Shown: positions 11,101 to 23,044, counted from the stretch's first letter. The stretch is 64,000 nt of DNA from Membranipora membranacea (GCA_914767715.1 OU612073.1:18600001-18664000); one strand, 5' to 3'. Notes: generated by a model from the sequence alone, not told the origin. Made by a program: numbers and translations.

Positions 11101-12221
11101 CTGTATGGGTTAAAATACAAAAATTAATCAATTAAATTATTGCAAGTCAAAATAAAATATGTATGCTAGCTAGCTGATGATACCTTTGATTTCATTATCA
11201 TTAATATTATGTATCTCACAACTGAGCGTTTCTTCATAAAAGCCATTGTGTACGATGTTTGTTGAGTGCAAGGGTCTTTGATCTACAGACAGCATATGGT
11301 AAAGATATGTGTTTTATTTTATTTCATCAGGTGATAAACAATTCCAACTACATCATTTGGTATTGACCATAGACATTTTTATCATGTCTGACAGTCATTT
11401 GTTGCAAACATAATTAATAGTTTTCCCAAACAGATTGTCCTTTTTAAGGGATGCATTCGAATTAGGTGAAATAATGACATCAGCCCTTGACATACTAACT
11501 CAAATTGGCAGTTGAATCATTTCAAATGATTTTCTAACATTTTTCAGCCTTTGATGATTGAGAATCTTTAAATGTGATCAACAGACGTGCCTCTTGTTTA
11601 CTCTATAGGAAGTGAAACTGACAGATCAGGTTCATGACCTCAGCTGAGGCAGGAAATGTGAGCAAGAATTCTCTGCCTATCAATTACTGCTATCAACAAT
11701 GAGATGAAGAACAAGGCCGTTAAGAAAGAAATGGTAGGGGAGGCAAAATTCCGAGGCTAGTCAGAAGCCTCAATAGGAGGGGTGCTGTTACTAAGCAATT
11801 TTATGGCATTTAATTAGCAAATGGAAATCCCAAAAGACCTGACTCAGACATGAAATAATCAATTATATCATTTTTTGACCACTCCATTCAGCTTTCTAAG
11901 GGAGGCAAGGCCTCCCTGCCTCCCCTAGAAATACGGGCCTATACCAGCCAGGCCACCAGCACTGACCAAAACTCTGAGCTAAGACCGCACTTTGGCTACA
12001 GATTGCTTACCTGTCAGTATTTTATTTTCCTCCTTCCATCTACGTTAGAGCGCAAGGTAATCACTGCGCAAATATTGTCGGATTTGAGTAGTCCCAATTC
12101 ATGGCCATTGAGGTAACATAGACTCCTTGGCAAGTTGGGTGAAATGGATATGATATTGTACGATAGCATAAAACAATAGCATAGTACAATAGCACAATGA
12201 CAGTGTGTTGATTGTCAGCAT
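11101..12221. other. Intergenic, dispersed repeat fragment
   Basis: No coding exon is supported. A short block at about 11,895-11,940 (ctgcctcccctagaaatacg) recurs near 30,380 in the palindrome spacer, marking a dispersed repeat. A run of alternating tagcat/caata-type sequence lies near 12,165-12,200. Confidence 0.5.
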
Positions 12222-12339
12222 TTGCTTGCGTTATATTTTGTTGGTACAGGTCTATTTATCCTAAAAGTCAATGGAGGGAATTCTATAGCAATTCGGGAAG
12301 ATAATTCTTACAAACGATTTCTTGTTCGTCGCGGACAAA

Positions 12340-12990
12340 ATTTGATTTTGATAGTCTATTTAGCTTCTTGGCTCAAATATTATCCAAAAAGCAAGCTATT
12401 GAAAATGGTGCATAGACTCAAAGCTATAATTTTCTTTTGCGGTTTCAGCCCTGATTTAAAGTTTATTTTGAAAATTGCAATAGATTCAGTAGCTTGTGGA
12501 GATCATTTTGATGGTCTGTTCTGCCTTGTAGCTCAAGTATAACTAGGGAGTTCAGGACTTTCTTTCTTGGAATTACTGAGGAAGCAAGCATTTCAATTCG
12601 CATTTGCTCATTTTGAGCCAGGCATGCACAATAATAAATGTCATGACAAAATATCCACCAACATTATTGGAATGTGACCAACAGAGACAGTTGGAGGTAA
12701 ACAAGTCAAGGCCGGACATCACAAAGCTTCAAATAAAATTGAAATTCTTAGTAGACAATATTCTGTGTAGTTAATTGCAATTTTCAAACTCAAAATTCCA
12801 TCAAAATTGTTTGCGATATAAGCATTCAATCAGGACTGAAACTGCAAAAAAAATTATAGCTTTCAGTCTATGCACCGTTTTCAATAGCTTGCCTTTGGGA
12901 TAATTTTTTGAGCTACAAAGCTAAATAGACTATCAAAATGATCACCAGAAGCTGCTGAATCTATTACAATTTTCAAACTTAAATTCCGAT
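12340..12990. repeat. Inverted, permuted repeat blocks
   Basis: Two blocks on the left (A 12,340-12,465, then B 12,466-12,520) recur in inverse orientation on the right (A' about 12,815-12,945, B' about 12,940-12,990). The order is not that of a simple hairpin: read on the minus strand the right side is B then A. Part of B' also appears near 12,775. This fits fragments of a tandem array that was partly inverted. The 106-codon ORF at 12,222-12,542 overlaps block A and is probably accidental. Confidence 0.6.
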
Positions 12991-13989
12991 TGAAACCAAT
13001 TGAGTTATCAACATTTAACCAGAGCTGAGACCGGTAAATCAATGATAGCTATGAGTAAAAATCACTGTTTCTACACCCTCCAGTGACGTCGCGTCACCAT
13101 AATTAAGTGCCTCACTTCAGCTATATGCAGTGTCCTGTCTAGGTTTATTATTAAGTCTATGACAGGAACCCAAAATTGAAATCAGGATCAGAATTAGAAT
13201 GCTCTAACTAACATTTATATTAAAATTTTTCCATAGTCTCAATTGTCTAATACAAGCAATAGTTTTCTTCCTTAATATAAATGCTAAATATTACAAACAA
13301 CCTTGGTATTCTTCTGACCTTACTAACTCACCATCCCTTGCGCTTCATAGTGATCAATCATCCTCACTGTCATTACTATCAAGTAATAGATCAAAGCTGG
13401 GGTTCATATCCCAAGGTTGGTTGCACACTACACATGATATACTACCACTGTCACTCTGTATAGTAAGGTTAGTCAGGCATACAGCAAGCACAGAGCTGCA
13501 TGGTAAATGAATCTCAAGCAATATTCTCCAAGAAGAACTCTATAATATACTAATACTTTGGATAATATAATATTAATTTCACGATATATAACAGGGATAA
13601 ATGCAAGGGTAAGTAATATGCAACTTAAATAATATTGAAACTAACTAATACCTGCTTAGTCTTCTGACTTAGACACAGTCAGCCTTCTCGGTGCTGTACT
13701 ACGTGCTATACTAGTATATATTTGGAATTAATTCCAAACTTTCCTTATAATAATTTAATAAGTCCTTATATGACAATCAATCTCAATTGCATTCTTGTGA
13801 ATTATATTCGTCAATGGATCAAGATATTCTGTTGTATCATGCATTTGGGCTGAATATTAGCGTCCTTTATATTGAACTTGTTCACAGGAGTACAAGTGTC
13901 AATAGCCACAATCTCATTTGTTAACATCCTAGCTATAACATATTGATCAGAAAGCAACTTCCTCATTGCAAAAGTTGAATTTGAATTTG
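12991..13989. other. No gene; dispersed repeat fragment
   Basis: AT-rich. The stretch 13,098-13,145 recurs inverted at about 62,500-62,546, and its continuation (ggtttattattaagtctatg) recurs near 63,245. It is part of a dispersed repeat. The left boundary of the giant inverted repeat is at 13,990. Confidence 0.5.
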
Positions 13990-14957
13990 AATGAATTTTT
14001 CCAAATTGTAATTTCTAGCGACTGCGCAATAGAATTGAACATAACAAATGTAGCCAAAATCTCTGAAGAGGCATCTTGACTAGGTACTGCAGGCAAATAT
14101 TCAGGGCCACCAGTGTTATTGGATATTTCTGAATTTGTAGAAACATAATAACCTTGATCAGTCAGCATAGCTGTGATTTGTCGGTCTGTTTCTGGACAAA
14201 ACTCAAATTGTCAATACCGATTTTCGGTAAAACTTAACCCTAAAGTCTTATCGGATGATAGCCAATTTTCATTCCAATGCTCCCCAGGTTTGGTGTCCCC
14301 TTCAATATATTGACAGGATTTGTTTTGTACTGGTTCCCATAATATGGTACCGTATCCAGAAATTTCACAAATACCATCTTCATAATGGCATCCATGCATG
14401 TCACCTAGTGATGATTTAATCTGTTTAGTTTGTCTGTCCAGATATAAATAGCCCTTTTCTAACACATAATCATCATAAACAGTATGGTTATACCATTTAC
14501 AACACCATGTATATATTGGATCTAATGATAAATGGGTATATATTTCCCGTCCTTTCATACAACTTATTTAAAACCCTTCTTTTATCTATCATATTCCGAC
14601 AAGTCTCCCTATAGGCACGGCTGTATATTTCTGTGTCTGATGTTGCAGTTTTTGACTTGCAAAGAAATGTAGAAATGTCCAAATTGTAGTAGCACGCTCG
14701 TAACAGAGATATCCTACTTCTTGTTCTAGGTTTGGATGCAGCTGGAAGAACTTCAAGTCAATTTCTTGTATACTACGATTGGATTGCTTGTATTGTGGAC
14801 ATGCAGAAGGTTGCTCTAATTTCATCAACAGCGGTGAGCGTGAATCTATACCATCATGTTGATTACAAATCATAGGTTTATTATATCCAGTGCTCAAACC
14901 ATTAGATTTTGGTAATACTAATAGCAATAATGTCGTCACACATTTGACTCCAATAAT
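13990..14957 (-). pseudogene. Viral-type glycoprotein remnant, left arm
   Basis: Minus-strand mirror of 44,862-45,829. It begins with a hydrophobic leader (TTLLLLVLP), then an ectodomain with paired Cys and Trp: a KPMICNQHDGID segment, a YTWCCKWYNHTVYDDYV segment, and a GCHYEDGICEISGYGTILWE block followed by a spaced Cys. This layout resembles glycoproteins of chuviruses and related negative-strand RNA viruses, which also occur as captured env genes in insect BEL elements. The frame shifts twice, and there is an in-frame stop near 14,211, at the same places as the right copy. The start codon is lost here (ATT). The gene ends at the palindrome edge without a membrane anchor. Assignment is by motif layout only. 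Confidence 0.55.
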
Positions 14958-14978
14958 TTATGCCAAGGTGTTAGGTAC

Positions 14979-15651
14979 ATATGTCCCTGTTTGTATTTTG
15001 AGCCAAATTATAGGCATCATCGCGCCTACGGAACCTCAACGCTAACCTATTGTTGCCATTTGTCTTCGATACACTTCCAAATATGTTAACCTCTGAACTG
15101 GATAGCCTGTGTTTGAATTTTTCACATAGTATATCCCAAATCCTATAATCACTGATGGTAATAGAAATTTTAGCACCGTGCTGGTTGAATCCTATCTCCC
15201 AATGTTTGATTGCTGCTATTAGTGCTTCAGCTTCTCTTTCATGATTTGGTCATAGTTGCTCTGCAGCTGTCCATTCCTTATGGTAACACCCTACAGATCT
15301 ATAATTATTACTGTGTAATCAGTTCAGAGCAACTGATCCTATACTTTGGCTAAGCCGTAGCACCTACAGGTGGTAATCATGTTGGGAAGTTACTGGTTCC
15401 AAGGTTGTAGTCGGTTTGTTCTCAAGTTTGATATGCTCATTTATCATTACTTTCACATCTTGTAATATTGTTTGATCATGTCTTGTACCTTGATTTTGTG
15501 TTTCTTCTTTTTTCGCAAATCTATGTCCATCCATTGTGTGGATGTGTTCTCATAATCACTCAAACAAGAGTTTTGATGCCATTCTGGAAGAATATCAGAC
15601 ACCACTGGCGGCTTACTTGTTTTGTCAATCCTTCTATTTTGGTGTGTTATT
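14979..15651 (-). pseudogene. Degraded ORF between Ser-rich and glycoprotein genes, left arm
   Basis: Mirror of 44,168-44,840. Pieces remain open in different frames, including one with WHQNSCLSDYENTSTQWM and, nearer the glycoprotein, one with GAKISITISDYRIWDILCEK and GNNRLVLRFRRLDDAYNLA. The last piece resembles a folded domain of mixed alpha/beta type rather than random translation. Its position, colinear with the two neighbouring ORFs, suggests a third gene of the same viral block. I do not recognise its family. Confidence 0.4.
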
Positions 15652-15724
15652 AGTGACTTATTTTCCTACAGAATCTGTCCGCTTTGTTTTGGTGTAAAAT
15701 TCATTTGATTTTATCAACCCAATT

Positions 15725-16669
15725 CTAGAGCTGAATACTTTGGCGAAGCTTGACTTCTGCAAATGAGGTATCATCATTACTAGGCACATCCTGACTGGAA
15801 TAGTCTGAAAACTTGCCTGCCTTTTTAATTTCTTCATCAACACCTGACGAGGAATTACTCCCTCCTTCTCTCCTATTGATTGCTGATTCATAGGGGGGAC
15901 AATAGCTCTCAAACAAATCAGCATCAGGTGAGGGGGCGGATGGATTTCGAGGCCTCTCTGGTAAATGGTAAATCTTTATATCTGAATGACATGAAACTGC
16001 CTCATCATATTTTGGAATTATTTTATCTGTTTTAATATGTTTAGTTACTCTATGACTATAAGGCCTGTTTTCTAGATTTGCCTTGGCCATATCACGTTCT
16101 TTAAACTTATACATATAACGGGGTTCCCACTCACGTCCAAAAGGGTGAACATTATCTGATCTGTAGACAACTCTTACCAGTGCGCCTCCATACATTCCTT
16201 CCTCTGAATCTACCACACTCGATCCAAACTTACTTGAGAATGATGAGCTGGGTGATGGCTGTCCATCAAACATATGATCACTCAATTCAGCCGATTTTTC
16301 CATTTTATTATCTGCACTAGCTTTCTCTCCATCGCTACCAGTATTATAGCTTTCCCCGCTGCTACCAGTAGTATATCTATTCTCACTGTTATCAGTGCTG
16401 TCTTCCTCCTGACTTTCACTACTACTGTCATCACTTGAGCTGGGTGGCTCAGGCTCTCTGATTTTCTTTTTCCTTGCTTCATTTGATCTTGCCATGTATC
16501 CGTTGTCCATCCCTTGAGGCATATCAATAACTTCAATGACAGTATTGTTGCTACCTCCTTCATCACTACTAGACTCGCTACTGCTACTGCTGCTAGCACC
16601 TGACTTCTTCTTCTTACTCTTACTGGTAGGGGTTACATATTTACAAAGCTTTTTCAGCACTTTTGACAT
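15725..16669 (-). CDS. Ser/acid-rich virus-like protein, intact (314 aa)
   Basis: Uninterrupted from the ATG at 16669 to 15725. The N-terminus is basic (MSKVLKKLCKYVTP, then SKSKKKKS). A long low-complexity stretch of Ser, Asp and Glu (residues 23-150) follows, then a more ordered half with REWEPRYMYKFKERDMAK. A PSAP motif sits at about residues 243-246 and CPPYES follows near 257. A basic start, Ser/acid-rich stretch and PSAP late-domain motif would fit a matrix- or phosphoprotein-like gene of a negative-strand RNA virus. It lies upstream of, and on the same strand as, the glycoprotein remnant. It is intact here but stopped in the other arm. It could also be a host disordered protein; the evidence is composition and context. 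Confidence 0.5.
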   Translation of the reverse strand: MSKVLKKLCKYVTPTSKSKKKKSGASSSSSSESSSDEGGSNNTVIEVIDMPQGMDNGYMARSNEARKKKIREPEPPSSSDDSSSESQEEDSTDNSENRYTTGSSGESYNTGSDGEKASADNKMEKSAELSDHMFDGQPSPSSSFSSKFGSSVVDSEEGMYGGALVRVVYRSDNVHPFGREWEPRYMYKFKERDMAKANLENRPYSHRVTKHIKTDKIIPKYDEAVSCHSDIKIYHLPERPRNPSAPSPDADLFESYCPPYESAINRREGGSNSSSGVDEEIKKAGKFSDYSSQDVPSNDDTSFAEVKLRQSIQL

Positions 16670-17867
16670 GCAGAATTAAAATTTATAGAAAAGAAAACAA
16701 ATTAACTTAACTCAACTAAATTTTTCACACTAATAAGAAAATTACTATTTATTACTTAATCACAAATAATGCTAATTAATCATTGCCTATAACAACACTT
16801 AGAAACGGGCGATGCTCTGTTCAATCTACACAAAACCTACAGCTGTGAGGAACGGAAATTGAACTCACTGTGCATATACTTTAAGAGAGTATATGCTGTG
16901 AGGAACAGAATTGGTACTTTCCTATACTAAAGTATATGCTGTGTACTATTAGTAGGTATAGTTGTTCTATAACCGTCCTCCTTTCAAATTTGGTTCTAGC
17001 TATAGTTCTAGTAATGGTTTTAAATATTGCACTCAGGACACTTCTAAATGTCACTTTATTGTTGTGTTATTTATTTGTAGTTCTAATTTGGAGTTACCTC
17101 CTCTTTCATGCACTGAGGAAAGACAAGATCGCTCAAATCTATTAAAACGTGGTTCCAATTGGTAATACTAGCACTCTGGTGAGTACGAGGTATTTAACTT
17201 ATTAATTTCTAGTGACGAACAGCTGGTTCCCACTACTCCTCAAAATAATTTACTAAGGGGTTGTTATTGAGCCTGACCTTTTCTTAGCTTCACTAGAAGT
17301 TGCCTTCAAGATGTTTAAGAAAGGCCCTGCCGATAACCTGCTAAGACCCCTGTCTTGTTCTATCAGTAAAACTCTTGATGAGTTTTGAGACAATGCTCTT
17401 GCACCACAAAGGCAATAATACCCTTAGATGTTAGTACGACACAATCACTATTTATGAATGTGTTCAGGTGCGTTTGATATTTTTGTTATTCAACTTAGGT
17501 GACTGATTTTAATTATTAGCACCTACTTGATCTCTGTATAGTGCCTGGAAGCCCAATCAGGTAATCAAGGCGGTGTATCAGTATCACAGGCCTCTTAGCC
17601 AAGTTAAATTAGCTAAAGACTCAAACCCAATTCTAGTGAAGGAAAGAGGTATCAGTCTGTGGTCACTCTAAAATTGATGTTCAAATTCTATATTCAATGT
17701 TGAATTAATGTTTTCACAGATTAGAGGTATCTTATCTTAATTCAAGAGTGGCCTACTCCTTCAAAACACAAAAATCTAATCCTAAACTATTATTCCGAAA
17801 CTTAATCTACTTAACCCCAAAGCAGATATGACTACTACTTATTTCTGTTCTGTTTCTTCTCAATAAT

Positions 17868-18046
17868 TTCCGACTTTGATATAAGCACAGACGCGAATTA
17901 CCTGCGTTTAACTGTGGGTCACAATGATTTCCGACTTTGATATGAGCACAGACGTGAATTACCTGCGTTTAACTGTGGGTCACAATGATTTCCGACTTTG
18001 ATATGATCACTGACGGGAATTACCTGCGTTTAACTGTAGGTCACAA
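17868..18046. repeat. 61-bp tandem repeat, three copies
   Basis: Units starting ccgactttgatat recur at 17,870, 17,931 and 17,992. Each contains gcgtttaactgtgggtcaca. The right arm has only two copies, which accounts for most of the 67-bp step in arm alignment here. Confidence 0.85.
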
Positions 18047-18489
18047 TGATTAAACCTCCTAAAGTTAATTTTGAATCCTGTTTCAGAGTGTTGTTATAGT
18101 AACCATTAATCACGACTTACTTCAGTTGATTGCAAAATGTCTTATGAACTCTTAGTGAATTTGACCTAACGTCTGAGTACCTGACGAACTGTCCCCAATT
18201 ACTTCGCCAATTACTATATGCATAGAAATCAACTACAACAGTTTATTCACTAAGGTTATGGTTTATTGTCTTGATACTTATAAAAAAAATGATAATGTAA
18301 CTCAAATGATATTCACAGTATATATTGGTCCTTAGACTCCAAATTAGTTTTAGCGTTCTTAACAAAGATCTCTGATTTAAAACTAGTATTCATTAAATCT
18401 AAATTATAACATCTTCTACTAGCTATGTAAAAAGTTGACTGTGCTGCTCAAAGAATTAACCTGTACTGTTTTACTGTTCAAAATTTCGG

Positions 18490-18499
18490 CCTTTATATA
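18490..18499 (-). promoter_or_regulatory. TATA box, left arm
   Basis: Minus-strand TATATAAAGG, mirrored at 41,395 in the right arm. It points toward the Ser-rich ORF, whose start is about 1.8 kb downstream. The surrounding 1.9 kb recurs in part at 49.2-49.9 kb, so this may be the promoter of a repeated unit rather than of one gene. Confidence 0.4.
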
Positions 18500-19513
18500 G
18501 GTGCCGAATTTTGTGCTGACTCTGCTTGTTGTCATCTGGTTAGCTGTCAGCGGATTAATGGATTAGTGTCTATTCTGGCTTTGTTATATGAAACCGTTCT
18601 GTGGTCACGTCACATGGTATATTGCTGCTGTTCCTCAGTCTACCCTCTGGAATTTATTGTTCTATTTTTGGGCTGACTTTGTTGTTGTTACTCGATGATT
18701 TATTACTTCCGTGTCACCCTGAAGTTTACTTGGTACACGGTACTTTGACGTATTGGAAAACCAAATTACTGCTCACTGGAATTCCTATTTCCTGACCGGA
18801 TTAGCATGCTTCGGTTGTCTTTGTTACACCTTTGATGGATCACTTCTGCTTCTCTCTGCTTGTTGTTTATGCTTGTGATTACTAAATACCACGGAGTTTA
18901 CTGGGTGCATTTGTTTTCATATCTATCTGTACCCTCTGACTTCTGCGGCTCAAAGAATATAACAACTTATCTCGAGTGCTCCGACCTGCCTGCAAACTGA
19001 GAATATGGCAGCCGCACCCTTAAGGCACCTATATTTCTCAGTCCTCGGACAGAGCCAAACATTCAAGTTCTACCCACATCTAACCCAAATCGGTGAATAA
19101 ATTCTGGTGTGACCCATCTGATGAAAAACATTATATCTTCACTTTATCCTGACCAGCCACCTGGAAAACTAATAATTTTGGCCAAGCCTTACCCAGTAAT
19201 TAACGGTAATGTAAATAACTGGCCATTTTTCAGATTCTTTAGTGAATATCCTCATTGACCAAGCCCCTTCACAAACTCCAGACATTAATGTATGATGAAA
19301 ACCATCAGCTCTACAGTTTTATACAATCTCAGATTGGACATCTAGGCTTGAATAGGCATGATACTGACTGCATCTGCCAAGATGCCGATGTCTGATTGAA
19401 GTCTGACATTCTTTTTTGTTTTGAAGAGTAATCGATCGCCAACTTCATTTTTGAAGGTGCTAGGCTAGGGTGAATGGCACGCAACAGCCGAATCAAGTAG
19501 TAGTAGACCAACA

Positions 19514-19589
19514 GTGCTCCCGGTGGGGTTTGAACCTGGGACCTTATGATCCCTAGTCAACCGCCCCTAACACTGAGCTATCCCTGATC
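19514..19589 (-). repeat. tRNA-derived SINE-like module, left arm
   Basis: Minus strand: an A-box-like ATAGCTCAGTGTTAGGGG and a B-box-like GGTTCAAACCC at tRNA spacing. The acceptor and T stems do not pair well, so it is a tRNA-derived promoter module, not a functional tRNA. It borders the 112-bp tandem array. Confidence 0.55.
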
Positions 19590-19604
19590 CTAAAGTCCGA
19601 GATT

Positions 19605-20045
19605 GATGATGACATCTAGTCTAATGTCTCCCTGATACTGAATACCTATGTCAAGATGCCGAAGTCCAATTGACGTCAGTTAGACATCGGACACTGATGT
19701 TGATCTCTTGTCTAGAGTTGCCCTAATACTGACTACTTAGGTCAAGATACCGACGTCCAATTGACGTCAGTTGGACATTGGACACTGGATGTTGATCTCT
19801 AGTCTAGAGTTGCCCTAATACTGACTACTTAGATCAAGATGCGGACGTCCAATTGACATCAGTTTGATGTCCGACACTGATGTTGATATGCAGCCCAAAA
19901 TCAACCTGATACTGACTACCTATGTCAAGATGCCGATGTCCAATCGATGCCAGTTAGACATTGATAACAGATATCCGTATCTGACCCAAAATCAACCTTA
20001 TCTGGACGTCAATATGAGGTTGATATCGGTGACTTGCCTGCTGGG
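19605..20045. repeat. Tandem repeat, about 112-bp unit, four copies
   Basis: Each unit runs through actgactac, caagatgccgacgtccaatt and a gacatcggacactgatgttg phrase. The units lie between two tRNA-like modules and are present in both palindrome arms. The palindromic gacgtc core recurs many times. Confidence 0.8.
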
Positions 20046-20239
20046 TAGAAGGTGAGTCGCTCTATCCAAATTAATACAGATTAACCGTGGGTGAAAGGCT
20101 TAGCTCAGATTCCATAGGAGATACCCCATTGAACATTTGATCTTATACTAAGCAGTATTTGCAGCACTGCTTAGTGACTAGATGTTGCATTGTAGGGGGA
20201 GTTTGTAACTTTATTAACATACCGCAGAGCCTACCTCAA

Positions 20240-20310
20240 GACTAGAAATTAGCTCAATTGGTTAAAAGTTCAGTTCTGGCTCGGTTCAAACTAGTTTTTG
20301 GTAATAACAA
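20240..20310 (+). repeat. tRNA-derived SINE-like module, second, left arm
   Basis: Plus strand TTAGCTCAATTGGTTAAAAG resembles an A box, and GGTTCAAAC a B box. The cloverleaf is too short and unpaired to be a tRNA gene. Mirrored near 39,585-39,655. Confidence 0.45.
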
Positions 20311-20421
20311 CGAGGGTGCTAATCTGCTTCGTAGTGTTTTCACCAAATGTTACAGACACATATCAGATTGATTAATGATTATAATGAGAAGGTACAGAAC
20401 TATACTACTGAGATTATACAA

Positions 20422-21031
20422 TCACAGAGTAAGGATATACAGAGAGGACACTTCAATGATCGTTATAGTGCCTGCGGTTTTTGATTAACTGGGGGAAAAT
20501 TGTGCACAACTGGATGCCGAAAACTCATTATCTCTATATGTTATAATGTCATTTTCCATGCAGACATCTCTACCTTTGATGGGCCATAATTCATTCTGTA
20601 TTTATCCTAAAGACTGAATTCTAACTTTGTTAAAATGTCCAACCTTCAAGCTATACACCATACTATTGTCATTTTTTACTAGGATACATAGGCTATGAGC
20701 TATCTGTGTTTTTAAAATGAGTTATATCTTATAAATTTACATGTGGCCTAGGTCAATACACTGACATTTCCTAATTTTTATGACCAGAAGTTTATCAATT
20801 GTCACATGAAAATCTATATAATGAAATCACTCTTTAGGATAAATACAGAATGAGTTATTGCCCATCAAAGGTAGAGATGTCTGCAAGAAAAATGACATTA
20901 TAACATATAGGGATAATAGAGATAATGAGTTTTCGGCATCCAGCTGTGCACAATTTTCCCCCAGTTAATCAAAAACCGCAGGCACTATAACGATCATCGA
21001 AGTGTCCTCTCTGTATATCCTTGCTCTGTGA
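20422..21031. mobile_element. Long-TIR miniature (foldback) element, left arm
   Basis: The ends are TCACAGAGTAAGGATATACA and its complement, with terminal inverted repeats of about 190 bp here and a middle of about 220 bp. It is flanked by a perfect 5-bp target duplication, TACAA (20,417-20,421 and 21,032-21,036). No transposase is encoded, so it is non-autonomous. The right-arm copy is about 100 bp longer with longer TIRs, so this copy has lost internal sequence. I cannot assign the superfamily. Confidence 0.85.
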
Positions 21032-21347
21032 TACAATATTACAAATCAAGTATGCACTTTTAGAATCATTATCCGTCGGTGTGATCCTTATGTGTAAATT
21101 ATGAGTGGAAAAGGTTAAATACCATCCCAGGTAAAAGAAAACACCCTAGTTATCAGATCAAACAGGGTGAAGTTAGGATAGTACATCAATTAATTTACTC
21201 GCAGCATTTTAAGTTAGAGTGTTATGGCAAAAAACGGTTCACTTTACTAGAAGAAGAGTGAGATTTCTGTTCTATTGGGGTTAGATGAAGGAGAACACTG
21301 GTCTGAAACAAACAGACTATACAAGTAAAACCAACCATCAATCTTAC

Positions 21348-21484
21348 CTGCGCAGATGTTCTGGTCGGTTTTCGTCTGATGAAGATTTTATAAGCACCAC
21401 ACTGACAAAGAGCCATGATAACCCAACTCCTGCCAAGATCCTGATGATTGTCTTTGTGTTCCTATTCATTCGTATCAACGCCAT
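21348..21484 (-). CDS. First exon of putative type II membrane protein
   Basis: On the minus strand an ATG in a perfect Kozak context (GCCACCATGG) at 21484 opens 45 codons plus two bases. They end at a strong donor (GCGCAG then GTAAGAT). The peptide starts with a short basic tail (MALIRMNRNTKTIIRI) and continues into one hydrophobic helix (LAGVGLSWLFVSVVLI), then a polar stem (SSSDENRPEHLR). This is the layout of a Golgi type II membrane enzyme such as a glycosyltransferase, but no catalytic exon was found in the arm. It may be a stranded exon of a duplicated host gene. The right-arm copy has a stop codon just after the helix. Confidence 0.5.
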
Positions 21485-23044
21485 GGTGGCGTCTTGTCTC
21501 CAACGTTCTCAAACACAGATTTTTACCTCTTAGCACATCATGAGTTACAAGAGCCAATAGGTTCGAATTCTGATCTCTTATTTTTATACATCTGTCTTCG
21601 ATCACAACCTTAAACAGATGGTTAGAATATTATCGCTTCTTTTATAAGTACTGCCTTGTATGTGATATAAAGGCAAACACCTTGAAGTCCATACCTATAC
21701 AGCCTGAGGGGTCAGAGAGGGCCTGGGAGTAAGCTCTTGTTTGTTTTGGGAGAGTTTTCAAATAAAATTGAGATGTCTTCCTCTCTAACATGGAGCATTG
21801 TTTTGTGTTGCAGACAAGGCAAGTGTCAGTTCATTATTAGAATCGACTTTCATAAGCATGACAAGTGAAATGCCCTTAATTTCAAATATCAGCTAGATAA
21901 CAGAAAATGCAAACCACATAATTATAAACATCGTATAAGGTCTGTCCACATAACTCTGCACTGACAAGGGTGTCATACTGAGAAAATCTCTGATTTTGAT
22001 GTTTATGCTATATCACAGCTCACTTAGATGTGGCATTGGTTGGCCTTGACCTTTGGTACATAATAATTCCATCCTATCAACATGCGTAGTTCTGCACTGA
22101 TCAAAACAGTTAAAATTACTTCAACATAGATGTCCTGTGATAACCATAGCTGTGACCTAGGCAGCTAATTTTACAATGTTCACATGATAGTCCTACTGTT
22201 GCGTTAGTGCACACAAATACAATTAATGAAGCAATGCGAAGAAACAGTAAAACAATGTAATGAATGATAGATAAGAGTTATGCAAACAAAAACTGATAAT
22301 AGAAACCTATTTAAATAGGAATCTATTTTTTTGGAACTGCCTGATCATCCTGAAAAATCCTAGTTTATTGCTGCATTGTGTAGAATGGATGTTGATAAAG
22401 TGCAAAATTGGGGATTTTACTTATTATGTTCTAAACTACACACAAAACAGTACTATCTAGTCATCACCATACCCTCCCTGTAGTCTTGCAATGAACATAT
22501 TTCTCTCTTATGTCAAAAAGTTGTCCTCTATTTTGACAGCAGAGGACAGCTCCCATGAAGAAAAAATTTTTTACTCTTGCGTTGAGGTTTCAGTTTCAAA
22601 ATGTGATAATATGATAGTTATTGCTCCATGTCCAAGGGCTGTTATCTCAATTTGGGATAAGACCTGGGGATTGGTGTCAAGAATCTTTTCAAGAGCTGAA
22701 CTTGAATTGCAAAATTGACTTATGCGCTAGGTTCACAATTTGTATTACATTTCTCTACACATTAAGCAAACCAAGGTCAACAGCCTGTTTTACGGTCCAA
22801 ATCATGAAATATCAAACCATGATCCCAGCATTTTAATTAGAAAATATAAATACACACAGCCAGCTGCAGATCAGAGGCTAAGTTTATATTTCAGCAGAAT
22901 TTAAAAAAAGTTTACCTATAAATATTAACACTCATTTGTTTGACTGTGACATCAATGCCATGTAACTGCAGATTATGGTATTAATAACCTCAGGGACATG
23001 GCAGCGCAGAAGAATATCCAGAATATTATATATTTGAGACTGTG
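21485..23044. other. No gene seen (arm interior)
   Basis: Mirrored at 36,748-38,307. It contains only short incidental ORFs shared by both arms, and no repeat or motif that I can name. Confidence 0.45.

Noticed and set aside
12222-12542. 106-codon ORF as a gene
   Set aside because: It overlaps a repeat block that recurs inverted nearby, has no splice or family support, and looks like chance.
16282-16599. 105-codon ORF within the Ser-rich gene region (also 43,228-43,545)
   Set aside because: It is the shifted-frame shadow of the Ser/acid codon repeats in the main ORF.
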